A stretch of DNA of 64,000 bases from Spirochaetales bacterium (GTDB lineage Bacteria; Spirochaetota; Spirochaetia; SZUA-6). The stretch covers positions 213,988 through 277,987 of the forward strand of contig JALUUM010000032.1 of NCBI GenBank assembly GCA_027021365.1, given 5' to 3'. The notes beneath the pieces are model-generated. The model ran no database searches. It had not been told where the DNA came from and saw nothing but the letters and a program-made list of their open reading frames with translations. Position numbers and translations under genes: made by a program. This document shows positions 1 to 8,069 of the stretch, piece by piece. Position 1 is the first letter of the stretch. Each line of letters starts with the position of its first letter.

Positions 1-272
1 GTCTGGACCCTGTCCTTGCACATTCCATTTTGGGTTACCTTGAAAAGATGAATCAAGAGAGAAAGATTACCGTTCTATGCAGTCTGCACTACCTTGATCT
101 TGTACAGAAGTATGCAACCAGCGTAATTGGGCTTCGTGACGGTCAAGTAGTCTACAGAGGTACAAGGGAAGATATAAGGCGAATGACAGACAGAGAATTC
201 AAGGATATCTACGGGGAAGAAGCGGAAAGAGTGAGTGCGGGAACATTAACCGGAGGAAGAGAAAATGGCTGA
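1..272 (+). CDS. phnC: Phosphonate ABC transporter ATP-binding protein, C-terminal end (partial)
   Basis: Reading begins in frame at base 3 and runs to the TGA at 270-272, so only the last ~90 residues of an ABC ATPase lie inside the window. The first residues read LDPVLAHSIL, the end of the Walker B/D-loop region typical of PhnC, followed by the switch region (TVLCSLHYLDLVQKYA, where H follows SL) and a C-terminal LRDGQVVYRG motif. In the family it powers uptake of phosphonate or phosphite across the inner membrane. The downstream permease start overlaps its stop by 8 bases (ATGGCTGA), so the two are one operon. Walker A and the signature motif lie outside the window. The substrate cannot be fixed from this fragment. 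Confidence 0.85.
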   Translation, partial: LDPVLAHSILGYLEKMNQERKITVLCSLHYLDLVQKYATSVIGLRDGQVVYRGTREDIRRMTDREFKDIYGEEAERVSAGTLTGGRENG

Positions 273-1767
273 AACAAAGGGAAAAAACACGGGTAGAAGT
301 TTGCTTCATGCTTTGTTTTCGTTAATCCTTCCCGGGCTCGGACAGATAATTCTCGGTGAAATACAACGTGGTATTATCCTTATGAGTTCGATTGTATCCA
401 TGGGATTGATTTTCATCTGGCGAATTGAATTGGCGGGTCGTCATGAACCCAATTTCCTCGATGCATTTCATAAATCTTTGGAACTTAAGCCTGTATTCAT
501 AAGCCTTGTCATAATCGGGCTAATTGCAATATGGATATTGAATGCTCTGGATGCATATCTTCATACTAAGAAAGGACGTCGCGGAGGTTTCAATATCTTC
601 TTTCTGGTAATTGTTGTGTTTTTCATTCTGGGATGGGAGATAAGTGAAATAAATCCTTACAAGATGATTACGAAAGCTCCCGAGGCTCTAACGCCCCTAT
701 CCAGGGTACTTTGGCCATGGAAAGCAGCCATTGCTCACAAGATGGAAACTGTAAGTGCCAGGGCTGCGGTACTTTCTCCGTGTGGTGAGAATCCTCCCGG
801 CCGTCCAAAGGAGGTTCCCGGCAAACCGTACATCTATGTGGAGCCAACATGCGGAGAACTGTCGAAACTGGACAAGAATAACAAAATAATTGAAGGTACT
901 ACACTTACTGTCTTTGGTAAGAATTTTAAACCGAATTCTGAGGTAAATCTGTGGTGGATAGATCCAATAGGAAACGAATTCAGGCTAAGGCAGAGGGGGG
1001 AGTATGTAGTTACAAAGACTGATTCCCAAGGGAACTTTAAAATTAAAATTATTATGCCCTACAGATTGATGCCTCCCAGTGCAGAGGGAAAGCAGATTCA
1101 TCACGTGGAAGCGAGACAACAGACACCGACAGGTGCAGTTGTTATAAATGATCCTCTCAAATTGACCATTTCGAGGATGATAGAAACAATTTTTATGGGA
1201 ATGATGGCTACAATATTCGGTATATTCTTTGCTATTCCGATAAGTTTCCTGGCTGCAAGGAACCTCATGTCCGGTTCATGGATTACCCTTACAATATACT
1301 ACATGACAAGGACTGTTCTTAATATCGTAAGGTCAATAGAGCCTCTAATATGGGCACTGATTGCAGTTGTATGGGTTGGCCTGGGGCCATTTGCAGGAAT
1401 AATAGCACTTTCGTTTCATTCCGTCGCTGCTCTGGGAAAATTGTACTCAGAGGCAATTGAAAGTATAGATCCAGGTCCAATAGAGGCAATTCAGGCTACC
1501 GGTGCAACCCATTTACAAACAATAATGTATGCAGTGGTACCCCAGATGATTCCACCGTTCGTTTCATTTTCAATATACAGATGGGATATAAACGTCAGGA
1601 TGTCAACGGTAATAGGTCTTGTTGGTGGAGGCGGAATCGGATTCCTCCTCGTACAGTATATAAGACTTCTTGATTACAGAGCTGCAGGAATTGCGGTCTG
1701 GTTTATTGCATTGACCGTTGCCATGCTGGACTATGTAAGTGCTGAGATAAGAAGAAGATTCGTGTAG
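265..1767 (+). CDS. phnE: Phosphonate-type ABC transporter permease PhnE with N-terminal and Ig-like insert
   Basis: This 500-residue inner-membrane permease starts at ATG 265, 8 bases after a GGAGG ribosome site and overlapping the phnC stop. The C-terminal ~200 residues are a BPD permease domain: transmembrane segments from about residue 308, and the cytoplasmic EAA-like loop EAIQATGATHLQTIMYAVVP that docks with PhnC. The family is usually ~260-300 residues. Here ~190 N-terminal residues add four hydrophobic segments (about 12-30, 37-55, 75-95, 110-128) with a small LPGLGQI motif. A soluble stretch at ~190-300 carries an IPT/TIG- or Ig-like signature (EGTTLTVFGKNFKPN) and would lie outside the membrane. 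Such extended PhnE proteins may contact the binding protein directly. Phosphonate, phosphite or phosphate are all possible substrates. Confidence 0.82.
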   Translation: MAETKGKNTGRSLLHALFSLILPGLGQIILGEIQRGIILMSSIVSMGLIFIWRIELAGRHEPNFLDAFHKSLELKPVFISLVIIGLIAIWILNALDAYLHTKKGRRGGFNIFFLVIVVFFILGWEISEINPYKMITKAPEALTPLSRVLWPWKAAIAHKMETVSARAAVLSPCGENPPGRPKEVPGKPYIYVEPTCGELSKLDKNNKIIEGTTLTVFGKNFKPNSEVNLWWIDPIGNEFRLRQRGEYVVTKTDSQGNFKIKIIMPYRLMPPSAEGKQIHHVEARQQTPTGAVVINDPLKLTISRMIETIFMGMMATIFGIFFAIPISFLAARNLMSGSWITLTIYYMTRTVLNIVRSIEPLIWALIAVVWVGLGPFAGIIALSFHSVAALGKLYSEAIESIDPGPIEAIQATGATHLQTIMYAVVPQMIPPFVSFSIYRWDINVRMSTVIGLVGGGGIGFLLVQYIRLLDYRAAGIAVWFIALTVAMLDYVSAEIRRRFV

Positions 1768-1849
1768 CATCCTAAGGCTTGGCAGTACAAGGATAACACC
1801 ACAACGCGTAGCACCCCGCGGTGTAGCACCAAAAGGTGTTCTTTAAAAT

Positions 1850-3115
1850 CTATGTTACAGTTGCCTTTCTTTCACGTACGAAAAGTATGGGATAGAGTAT
1901 AAAGAATAATAATCCAAAGAAGATAAGTGCATTACTCAAGCCAAATCTGTCAGCAATAAGACCCATTACGGGTGAGAAAACTGCTACTAGTATGGTTTTT
2001 ACCTGTGACTCACCGGAAAGTCCGGTGGCCATTATTCTGTTGCTTATCAGGTCGCTTATGAGACCGACATTCATTGGCCGTCTCACATTCTGCAGCATAT
2101 AGAGAAGTATGAAAAGAATGATGGCAATTGCAAAAAAGGAGAAACGCAGTGCAATACCAGCCAGCAAAATAAGCACTCCTCCTGAAAGGAAGGTGATGTT
2201 GATGGCTCTGGAAAGCCTTGTGAATCTTGCAGAAAAGGAGCCGGACATGGTAGATGCAAGGGAGGTGAGGATGAAAAGAAGGAAATATACCACACCTGTA
2301 AGAATAGAGGTTCTTTGATTTTCCGATAAAAACAAGAGAAGAGGAATGGATAGTGTATAAATTTTCAGAATCGGTTGAAGGTAATCCTTCACTGTTTTAA
2401 AGATGGCATCGAAACTAGATGAGTTGAACAGAGCTACCAGCACATACCTGTCACGGAAGATATTTATAAAATCTCCCAGTGTGGTTTTTATGTTACGAAA
2501 AAGGTTCTCAAGAATACTTGTTTTTTTCTCTCTTGCCATAATACCATCAAGGTATCCTGGATATGAGAGCATGAGAAAAAGTTCCATTACATATGGTATA
2601 ACAGAAGCCAGAAAAACGACCTTGTAGCTTCCCGTATAGAAAACAAGAGTTGCGGCTATGATGGATGAAAAAGCAGAACCCAACTTGGAACATGCCCTTG
2701 TTCGTCCGTAGTAGTAAACCTTGGTATCCTCCATTTTGTTTCTCTTGAGGTAATCGAGAATCATTGCCTTGTGAGTACCGGTTCTGAAGGCTTCACCGAG
2801 TGCAAAAAAAATCATGGCAATAGCATAGATGGAAAACTTTGGAAGAAAATAAAAAATCAGGAAGGAAACGATATATGCAAGAAAGGAGAAAATCATTGAT
2901 TTCCTTCTGCCATAGGAATCAGCGATAATCCCCGTGGGTATCTCAAGAATATTCGTCGATACTTCACGTATTGAAAAGAGAATTCCTATTTCAAGGAAGG
3001 TCAATCCCATTTCACGAAAGAAAAGGACTATAAAGGGATCGAAAAATCTTAGATTTTTCAGAAAACCGTATGCGCAAAACTTGTAGAATTGTCGGTCTTT
3101 TACAATCTTAGCCAC
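1850..3115 (-). CDS. Major facilitator superfamily transporter
   Basis: This is a 421-residue hydrophobic protein with about twelve membrane segments and MFS landmarks. After segment two there is an A-motif-like loop (GIIADSYGRRKSM), repeated in the second half as GLIADRFGLSNAL. The N-terminus reads KFCAYGFLKNLRFFDPFIVLFFREMGL, seen here in two pieces and typical of MFS efflux or unknown-substrate carriers in bacteria. The start is GTG at 3113-3115 with no clear ribosome site, and no ATG gives a full first helix. It stands alone between the convergent phnE gene and the tRNA-Met gene on its own strand, 57 bases upstream, so it may be read from the tRNA promoter. Substrate unknown. Confidence 0.75.
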   Translation of the reverse strand: MAKIVKDRQFYKFCAYGFLKNLRFFDPFIVLFFREMGLTFLEIGILFSIREVSTNILEIPTGIIADSYGRRKSMIFSFLAYIVSFLIFYFLPKFSIYAIAMIFFALGEAFRTGTHKAMILDYLKRNKMEDTKVYYYGRTRACSKLGSAFSSIIAATLVFYTGSYKVVFLASVIPYVMELFLMLSYPGYLDGIMAREKKTSILENLFRNIKTTLGDFINIFRDRYVLVALFNSSSFDAIFKTVKDYLQPILKIYTLSIPLLLFLSENQRTSILTGVVYFLLFILTSLASTMSGSFSARFTRLSRAINITFLSGGVLILLAGIALRFSFFAIAIILFILLYMLQNVRRPMNVGLISDLISNRIMATGLSGESQVKTILVAVFSPVMGLIADRFGLSNALIFFGLLFFILYPILFVRERKATVT

Positions 3116-3172
3116 AACTTTAGTACAAAATACTATATAACAGAATCTTGTTGAATAGTTTTTTAAAAAAAA

Positions 3173-3245
3173 TAGCGGCGAAGGGATTTGAACCCCTGAC
3201 CCAGCGGATATGAGCCGCTTGCTCTGCCAACTGAGCTACGCCGCC
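3173..3245 (-). tRNA. tRNA-Met (CAT), elongator type
   Basis: A 73-base cloverleaf on the minus strand: acceptor GGCGGCG paired with CGCCGCT (including one G-T pair at the end), D arm AGCTCAGTTGGCAGAGC, anticodon stem AGCGG/CCGCT with loop CTCATAT (anticodon CAT, T at position 33), and T arm with TTCAAAT loop. The discriminator base is A and no CCA is encoded. The first pair G1-T72 rules out the usual initiator C1xA72 mismatch. The overall sequence resembles Bacillus elongator tRNA-Met, including its G1-U72 pair. A tRNA-Ile2 (CAT read as lysidine) is the other possibility and cannot be excluded by eye. Confidence 0.93.
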
Positions 3246-3285
3246 ATTGATTACTATTTCGATTACTATGTTATTACAGAATGGA

Positions 3286-3314
3286 AATATACCAATGCAG
3301 CTACATTGTGTCAA
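3286..3314 (-). promoter_or_regulatory. Sigma-70 type promoter for tRNA-Met
   Basis: On the minus strand, TTGACA (3309-3314) is followed after exactly 17 bases by TATATT (3286-3291). The start point would fall near 3279, about 34 bases before the tRNA. Consensus -35, near-consensus -10 and ideal spacing make this one of the clearest promoters in the window. It lies back-to-back with the promoter of the next operon. Confidence 0.7.
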
Positions 3315-3330
3315 CATTATAAAACTTTGC

Positions 3331-3359
3331 TTGACCTTGAAATTCCAATAATTTACAAT
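3331..3359 (+). promoter_or_regulatory. Sigma-70 type promoter for the 3392-8048 operon
   Basis: TTGACC (3331-3336), a 17-base spacer and TACAAT (3354-3359) form a good promoter. The transcript would start near 3366. This sits downstream of the TTG at 3359 and the ATG at 3365, which supports the ATG at 3392 (behind GAGAGGGGAG) as the real start of the first gene. Confidence 0.6.
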
Positions 3360-3391
3360 TGCTCATGCAAATTGTGAGAGGGGAGATACAG

Positions 3392-3979
3392 ATGGAAGAT
3401 CTCTTTGAACTTAAAATCCCAATATTCTGGAACGAAGGGAAACCGGAAATCGATTTCAAGAACTACAAGCTATCGATAGTAGGACTGGTGAAAAGAGCCC
3501 TTGATTTTTCTCTTTTGCAGTTGGAGAAAAGAGCAAAGGATTCCGTATCTGCCCGACTCACATCGGTGACAAGGTGGTCAGTTAGATTGAACTGGGAAGG
3601 TATTCTATGCAAGAGTTTGCTGAATGAGGTGAAACCATTGAAGAATGCAAGATTCGTCAAGTTTGTCTCCTACGGAAGAAAGTATTTTACCGTTGTACCG
3701 ATAGATGCTATGTATCATGAGAGGGCAATAATTGCATTGGCAGCGAATAATGCGAAACTGCCTGTGGAATATGGAGGCCCTGTACGGGTTGTGTTCCCTC
3801 AACTATGGGGATACAAGAGTGCAAAGAGCATAGTTGAGATATCATTTCAGGAGAGATATGAGAAAGGATACTGGGAAAGCAGAGGTTATGACGATTCTGC
3901 AGAGATACTGCCGACAAAAGTGTATGACATAAATGCCGGAAAAACGAAATTCAACGAGGGGGGAGAGGTACTCTGGTAG
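3392..3979 (+). CDS. Cytoplasmic sulfite-oxidase-fold (Moco-binding domain) protein lacking the molybdenum-ligand Cys
   Basis: This 195-residue protein starts at ATG 3392, six bases after AGGGGAG and downstream of the predicted promoter. It matches the oxidoreductase molybdopterin-binding domain (sulfite oxidase / MsrP YedY family) along its length: RLTSVTRWSVRLNWEGI in the core, LPVEYGGPVRVVFPQLWGYK and SAKSIVEISF further on, then YWESRGYDD. In active members the first motif reads C-V-E-x-W-S and the Cys binds molybdenum. Here the aligned residue is Ser58. There is no Tat or Sec signal, so it should be cytoplasmic, unlike MsrP. It is the first gene of an operon with two cyclase-like proteins and a histidine kinase. 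It may bind pterin-like ligands as a sensor or partner rather than act as an enzyme. Function unknown. Confidence 0.75.
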   Translation: MEDLFELKIPIFWNEGKPEIDFKNYKLSIVGLVKRALDFSLLQLEKRAKDSVSARLTSVTRWSVRLNWEGILCKSLLNEVKPLKNARFVKFVSYGRKYFTVVPIDAMYHERAIIALAANNAKLPVEYGGPVRVVFPQLWGYKSAKSIVEISFQERYEKGYWESRGYDDSAEILPTKVYDINAGKTKFNEGGEVLW

Positions 3980-4021
3980 TTTGGACAAATAAAAAAAGTT
4001 GTTATCAGGAGAAAAGCCTAA

Positions 4022-4942
4022 TTGAAGGTAAGTGCTCGTCTTGAAAATCTTTTAATTAGATCTTTATCCCAATCGATGAATGTTGACATGATGGAGAAGC
4101 TGGCGGGTTATGTTATTCCCGATTACAATCTCCATGACAGTACAGGTTTCCCAGCTAACATTCCGATACCTCAGATAACGGCAGCACGACAAATAACAAA
4201 AGATATGGAGAGAAGCAACTATCTGCTTAAATTTGTAGAAAAACTGGTAGATGTGAATAAAAACGGGGTAATGGGAAACCGCATCGGAATAAGATTCCTT
4301 TCACAGATTATCAATGAAACAGAGGAACATGGATTCAAATTCGATCCGGCAACAGGTATCTTCATAGAAGCTGATAACAGAAAAACAAAAGGTTGGGGAA
4401 TTCTTCAACAGGGTAGAATCTATGAATTTTCCTTCCTCCGATTCGACATAGTGGAGAATTCGAGGCTTGTAAGAAAATATCCGGCAGCTATCATAAGGAA
4501 TGCCTACGATGATTTCAAAAAGTTGGTAAAGAGTATTGTGGAAAAGCGTAATGGGAGGATATGGAATTGGGAAGGAGACGGAGGACTTGCAAGTTTCTAC
4601 CTTGGAGGTAAAAATATTCAAGCAACACTTTCAGGAATTGAAATATTGATGGAATTATTCATGTATAACCTGTTACAGTGCAAGATAGGAGAAGGAATTC
4701 ATACCCGAATTGCAGTTCATACGGGACCCTCGATTTTTTCTGAAAATATTGACTCTATTCAGAATGATACACTCCGCAGACTAGAGACAATAGAGAATGA
4801 ACATACTGAATCGGATAGTCTTACTCTATCTCCGGGAGTTTTTTCTGATCTCGGTGGTAAACTGGAAAGGTTTTTCAGGCAGAGAACGGTATCAGAGGGA
4901 AATTATCTTTATTTTTTCAGGCTTGAATGGGAAGAAACATGA
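4022..4942 (+). CDS. Class III nucleotide-cyclase-like protein, metal ligands retained
   Basis: This 306-residue soluble protein starts at TTG 4022, ten bases after AGGAG. The N-terminal ~125 residues are helical and unrecognised. From about residue 135 it resembles a class III adenylate/guanylate cyclase homology domain. FLRFDIVENS matches the first metal-Asp motif (FxDI), WNWEGDGGLASF matches the second (GDG), RIAVHTG matches the central strand, and NDTLRRL matches the VNxxxRL motif that carries the transition-state Asn and Arg. The spacing is unusual and substrate-specifying residues are unclear. Its stop overlaps the next gene's ATG as ATGA, so the two are translationally coupled. It could be an active cyclase or a nucleotide-binding switch. 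Confidence 0.6.
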   Translation: MKVSARLENLLIRSLSQSMNVDMMEKLAGYVIPDYNLHDSTGFPANIPIPQITAARQITKDMERSNYLLKFVEKLVDVNKNGVMGNRIGIRFLSQIINETEEHGFKFDPATGIFIEADNRKTKGWGILQQGRIYEFSFLRFDIVENSRLVRKYPAAIIRNAYDDFKKLVKSIVEKRNGRIWNWEGDGGLASFYLGGKNIQATLSGIEILMELFMYNLLQCKIGEGIHTRIAVHTGPSIFSENIDSIQNDTLRRLETIENEHTESDSLTLSPGVFSDLGGKLERFFRQRTVSEGNYLYFFRLEWEET

Positions 4943-5925
4943 ATATAGCAATATTGACGAATTCCCCTGAGAATATCCCCGATAAATTGATGAAACTGCC
5001 CAAAAAGAATAGGAATAGTGTTGAAGTATTACCAGGCTCCGATTTGAGAAAAATAGTAAAGGAGGATAGAGGGATAGATATGATCTATCTGGATTCTTCT
5101 TCGGTAAAAAAAATCGATTCGACCGTGAACTATTTAGCCAGGCAGAACACCGTACTCTGGGGTATTATAGATTTGAACAATTTGATAGGGGACGTTGCAA
5201 TTCTGTTTCTAAACGGATGTGTAGATTACATCGATAAAATAACGGCAGAAAGGATTGTATTTTCCAGAAGGATAAATCTGATAGAAAAGTATCTGGGAAA
5301 ATATAGATCGGAGTGGTTACAAAATAAGAAGAAGAGTTACGACGATAATGTATCCATTGACTGGAACAACATAGCAGAGGGTGGAGAGTATCCTTTCTTT
5401 ATCATGTTCATAGAGCTGGACGGCAGGAGTAGATTTGAAAAAACCTGGGGAAAGAGTAACCTTGAAAAGGCAGTAAGACATTTTCAACTTTTTATAGAGA
5501 GAATGGTTGCATCGTACAACGGGAAAATATGGATGTGGTCGGGATTTGGCGGTATAGTACTGTTTCCATTTGCGGGTAATCATGATGCTATTCTTTGTGG
5601 TTTCAGGTTGATGCTTTACAAGTATGTTTTTGACGTGGAAGAATCCCTATTTCCCAATTTCATTTCTTTCAGAATGGCCCTTCATCTTGGTGAAATGCGA
5701 TACAGCAGTCGGAGAAAGGGACATGTGATCTCCGATAGCATAAATTTTGTGGTTCATCTGGGAAAACGTTATGCCAGGCCAGGGAATTTTTATGTATCCG
5801 ACAGAGCTATGAATAGTTGTATGGGAGCATTGAAAGGATACTTCGTGCGTGAAAGAGAATATGAAGAGCGAATAATCTATAGAATGAAAAAACCTGTCCT
5901 GATTCCCCAGGATAAAAAAATCTAA
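4939..5925 (+). CDS. Receiver-like plus degenerate class III cyclase-like protein
   Basis: A 328-residue protein. The ATG at 4939 gives a four-base ATGA overlap with the upstream stop; the in-frame ATG at 4927 is possible but overlaps more. Residues ~1-115 look like a decayed response-regulator receiver fold (MNIAILTN start, IDMIYLDSS, FLNGCVDYIDK). From ~150 there is a cyclase-like domain: FFIMFIELDG at the first motif, WMWSGFGGIVLF where the second metal motif GDG should be (the Asp is Phe), RMALHLGE, and DSINFVVHL, where the catalytic Arg is His. It is therefore probably catalytically dead on its own and may pair with the preceding protein, as C1/C2 domains do in animal adenylate cyclases. 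That pairing is inference. Confidence 0.55.
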   Translation: MNIAILTNSPENIPDKLMKLPKKNRNSVEVLPGSDLRKIVKEDRGIDMIYLDSSSVKKIDSTVNYLARQNTVLWGIIDLNNLIGDVAILFLNGCVDYIDKITAERIVFSRRINLIEKYLGKYRSEWLQNKKKSYDDNVSIDWNNIAEGGEYPFFIMFIELDGRSRFEKTWGKSNLEKAVRHFQLFIERMVASYNGKIWMWSGFGGIVLFPFAGNHDAILCGFRLMLYKYVFDVEESLFPNFISFRMALHLGEMRYSSRRKGHVISDSINFVVHLGKRYARPGNFYVSDRAMNSCMGALKGYFVREREYEERIIYRMKKPVLIPQDKKI

Positions 5926-5960
5926 TAGACAATAGTATCATATTACTATATAGTACTGGC

Positions 5961-8048
5961 ATGGAAGGGATTTCCAAGACTTCCGGCAAGCAATCGATCC
6001 TGCTTGCCGCCTGTATAATACTAACTTCTATTTCATTGATTTACTTCATCAGATTTATTGTTAAGCCGAATACAGGACTGGTAGTAAACTATCCTGAAGT
6101 TGTAGTTGAAAAAGGAAAAGTGCTCTTTTCACCTAAAACACCTTTTTCACCTGCGGTATCCTCGGGTCTTATTCCTAATAAGGATTACATACTGGAAATA
6201 AACGGAAAAAAGATATCGAGTACCTGGGATGTGATCAAGGCTGATCGCGGACTATGGAGCTTTGACGATATAAAGGTAAAGGTACTTAGGGATGGAAAGG
6301 AAAAAGTGTTGACCCTCAAACCTGTTTTCAATCTTAAGAGGATCGACTGGCTTTTCACTCTGCTTTTAATAATTGCTCTTTCCTTTACGGCATTCTATCT
6401 GACCTACACACTGCCGGATGACAAGGCTTCAAATTTCATAGTGCTTGCCTCACTGTTCTACCTCGTATTTACAGGTCTCAAACCTTTTTATTACGAAAGT
6501 ATAATTTCAAATTCTCTTATTCATCTTGGAAAGGTAACTTCCTGGTTTCTCGTTTTCTTTGCCCTGTATTTCCCGCAGAAGAAAGGTTCTGCCAGGTTCA
6601 GAATCACCTTTATAGTCTTGATAATTCTTATCTATTCGGTCTTTTTTCTCTTCAGAATGTACTTCTATATCCATTGGACGATTAGCGGTACTGAAGAATG
6701 GTTGAAGAAGTATAGATTCCTGGGGAGACTGGGAAATATAGCCGATGGTTTGGCATATATCATATATCTCTCGTTGCTGATTTCCTCATATTTTAAGAGC
6801 AAATATTCAAGTGAGAAGAGACAAATCGAATGGATACTTGCCGGTATTCTAATTGCAATTCCACCTTATTTTTTCCTCGATCAACTTCCCATTATTCTCG
6901 GGAATTCTCCGGAAACGCGAATGAGTATGGGAAATTTTGCCAGTCTCTTTCTAACCTTTGTGCCTTTGTTTTTCATTATCGGTCTTATGAAACACAGGGT
7001 TTTCAACATTAAATTCTTTGCCACAAGGTATATCGTCTACGGTTTGCTGGCTCTTTTGACTTTCGCATTTTTCACCGTCCTCTATGAACCGATGAAGGAT
7101 ATATTTTCTTATAACTACGGCTTGCCTGATAGAATATCCGGTTTCCTCGTTGTGACTATACTATTTATTGTTCTTTTCATAGCAAGGGCATTTCTGATTT
7201 CCCTTATAGAGAGGTTGTTCTATTTAAGCCATTACAGGCGGACTTTTCAGTATTCAGCCAGCCTCGAGAGCAAGAATATGGAATTGAAGATGATAATCGA
7301 TGAACTTAATAAAGAGGGACTGAAAAATTTTCAATCAAAGAAGATGAAAGAGTTGAAAGGAATCATAACCGGAATAGCGCACAGAATTAATAATCCCGCA
7401 AATTATATTCAAAATGCCCTTTTCGGTTTGGAGAAGGGAATGAACAGGTTGGCAGGACAATTGGGAGATGGAAATAGCGAATTACCAAGATTGCTAAGCG
7501 AAATGCAGAGCTACCTTACCATTGCAGAAGAGGGAAGCCTTCAAATCAGGCATTTCATCCGCAAACTAGTGTCTCTGGCAGGTTCAAGGGTCTCTGTACC
7601 AGCGGTAATGAGCGTAGATCTGATTCTCAAGAATGCCATCGTGGAGATGCAGAGAAAATATCCCGATGCCATCATGAAAATCGGAAAAACCGTATCCGGA
7701 AAAATTAAATGTTACCCGAAAGAAATAACTCAGGCAATCGAATACTGTATTGAGAATTCGATCGAAGCAACTGATAACAGAAGCATAGAGGTAAAGATAG
7801 ATGCGGAGATGCATGATGATGACAACATCGTAATCACAATAACTGATAACGGTCCCGGGATCGATGAAATGAACATCAGGAAGGTTTTTGACCCCTTCTT
7901 TTCAACGAAGCATGATCACGAAGGTTTGGGTTTGTATTTCTGTAAAACCATAGTAGAGAGAAATGGCGGGACGGTTGAGATAGAAAGTGTAAACGGAAAC
8001 GGAACAGCAATCAAAATGAGATTTCCTCTTCAGGAAGAGTCGAAATAG
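5961..8048 (+). CDS. PDZ-7TM sensor histidine kinase
   Basis: A 695-residue membrane kinase. One N-terminal anchor (about 14-34) precedes a periplasmic PDZ-like domain (about 60-125; GLIPNKDYILEINGKKI). Seven or so membrane helices follow to ~420, then a coiled linker and a HisKA-type domain with GIAHRINNPANYI (phospho-acceptor His474). The HATPase domain keeps the N box (ENSIEATDN), G1 (DNGPGID), F box (DPFFSTK) and G2 (EGLGLYFCK). It would sense an envelope or membrane signal and phosphorylate a response regulator, but none is encoded beside it. It sits 35 bases after the pseudo-cyclase gene and ends the operon. No clear ribosome site precedes the ATG at 5961, which fits coupling to upstream translation. 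Confidence 0.85.
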   Translation: MEGISKTSGKQSILLAACIILTSISLIYFIRFIVKPNTGLVVNYPEVVVEKGKVLFSPKTPFSPAVSSGLIPNKDYILEINGKKISSTWDVIKADRGLWSFDDIKVKVLRDGKEKVLTLKPVFNLKRIDWLFTLLLIIALSFTAFYLTYTLPDDKASNFIVLASLFYLVFTGLKPFYYESIISNSLIHLGKVTSWFLVFFALYFPQKKGSARFRITFIVLIILIYSVFFLFRMYFYIHWTISGTEEWLKKYRFLGRLGNIADGLAYIIYLSLLISSYFKSKYSSEKRQIEWILAGILIAIPPYFFLDQLPIILGNSPETRMSMGNFASLFLTFVPLFFIIGLMKHRVFNIKFFATRYIVYGLLALLTFAFFTVLYEPMKDIFSYNYGLPDRISGFLVVTILFIVLFIARAFLISLIERLFYLSHYRRTFQYSASLESKNMELKMIIDELNKEGLKNFQSKKMKELKGIITGIAHRINNPANYIQNALFGLEKGMNRLAGQLGDGNSELPRLLSEMQSYLTIAEEGSLQIRHFIRKLVSLAGSRVSVPAVMSVDLILKNAIVEMQRKYPDAIMKIGKTVSGKIKCYPKEITQAIEYCIENSIEATDNRSIEVKIDAEMHDDDNIVITITDNGPGIDEMNIRKVFDPFFSTKHDHEGLGLYFCKTIVERNGGTVEIESVNGNGTAIKMRFPLQEESK

Positions 8049-8069
8049 TGTCGTTGGAATCGGCATGGC

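Noticed and set aside
1795..1846. Repeats GTAGCACC and the CACC-AAAA-GGTG hairpin between phnE and the MFS gene
   Set aside because: The stems are only four to six pairs and no real T run follows; too weak to call a terminator.
3359..3391. Earlier starts (TTG 3359, ATG 3365) for the Moco-fold gene
   Set aside because: They fall in or at the end of the predicted -10 box, upstream of the likely transcript start, and lack a ribosome site, unlike ATG 3392.
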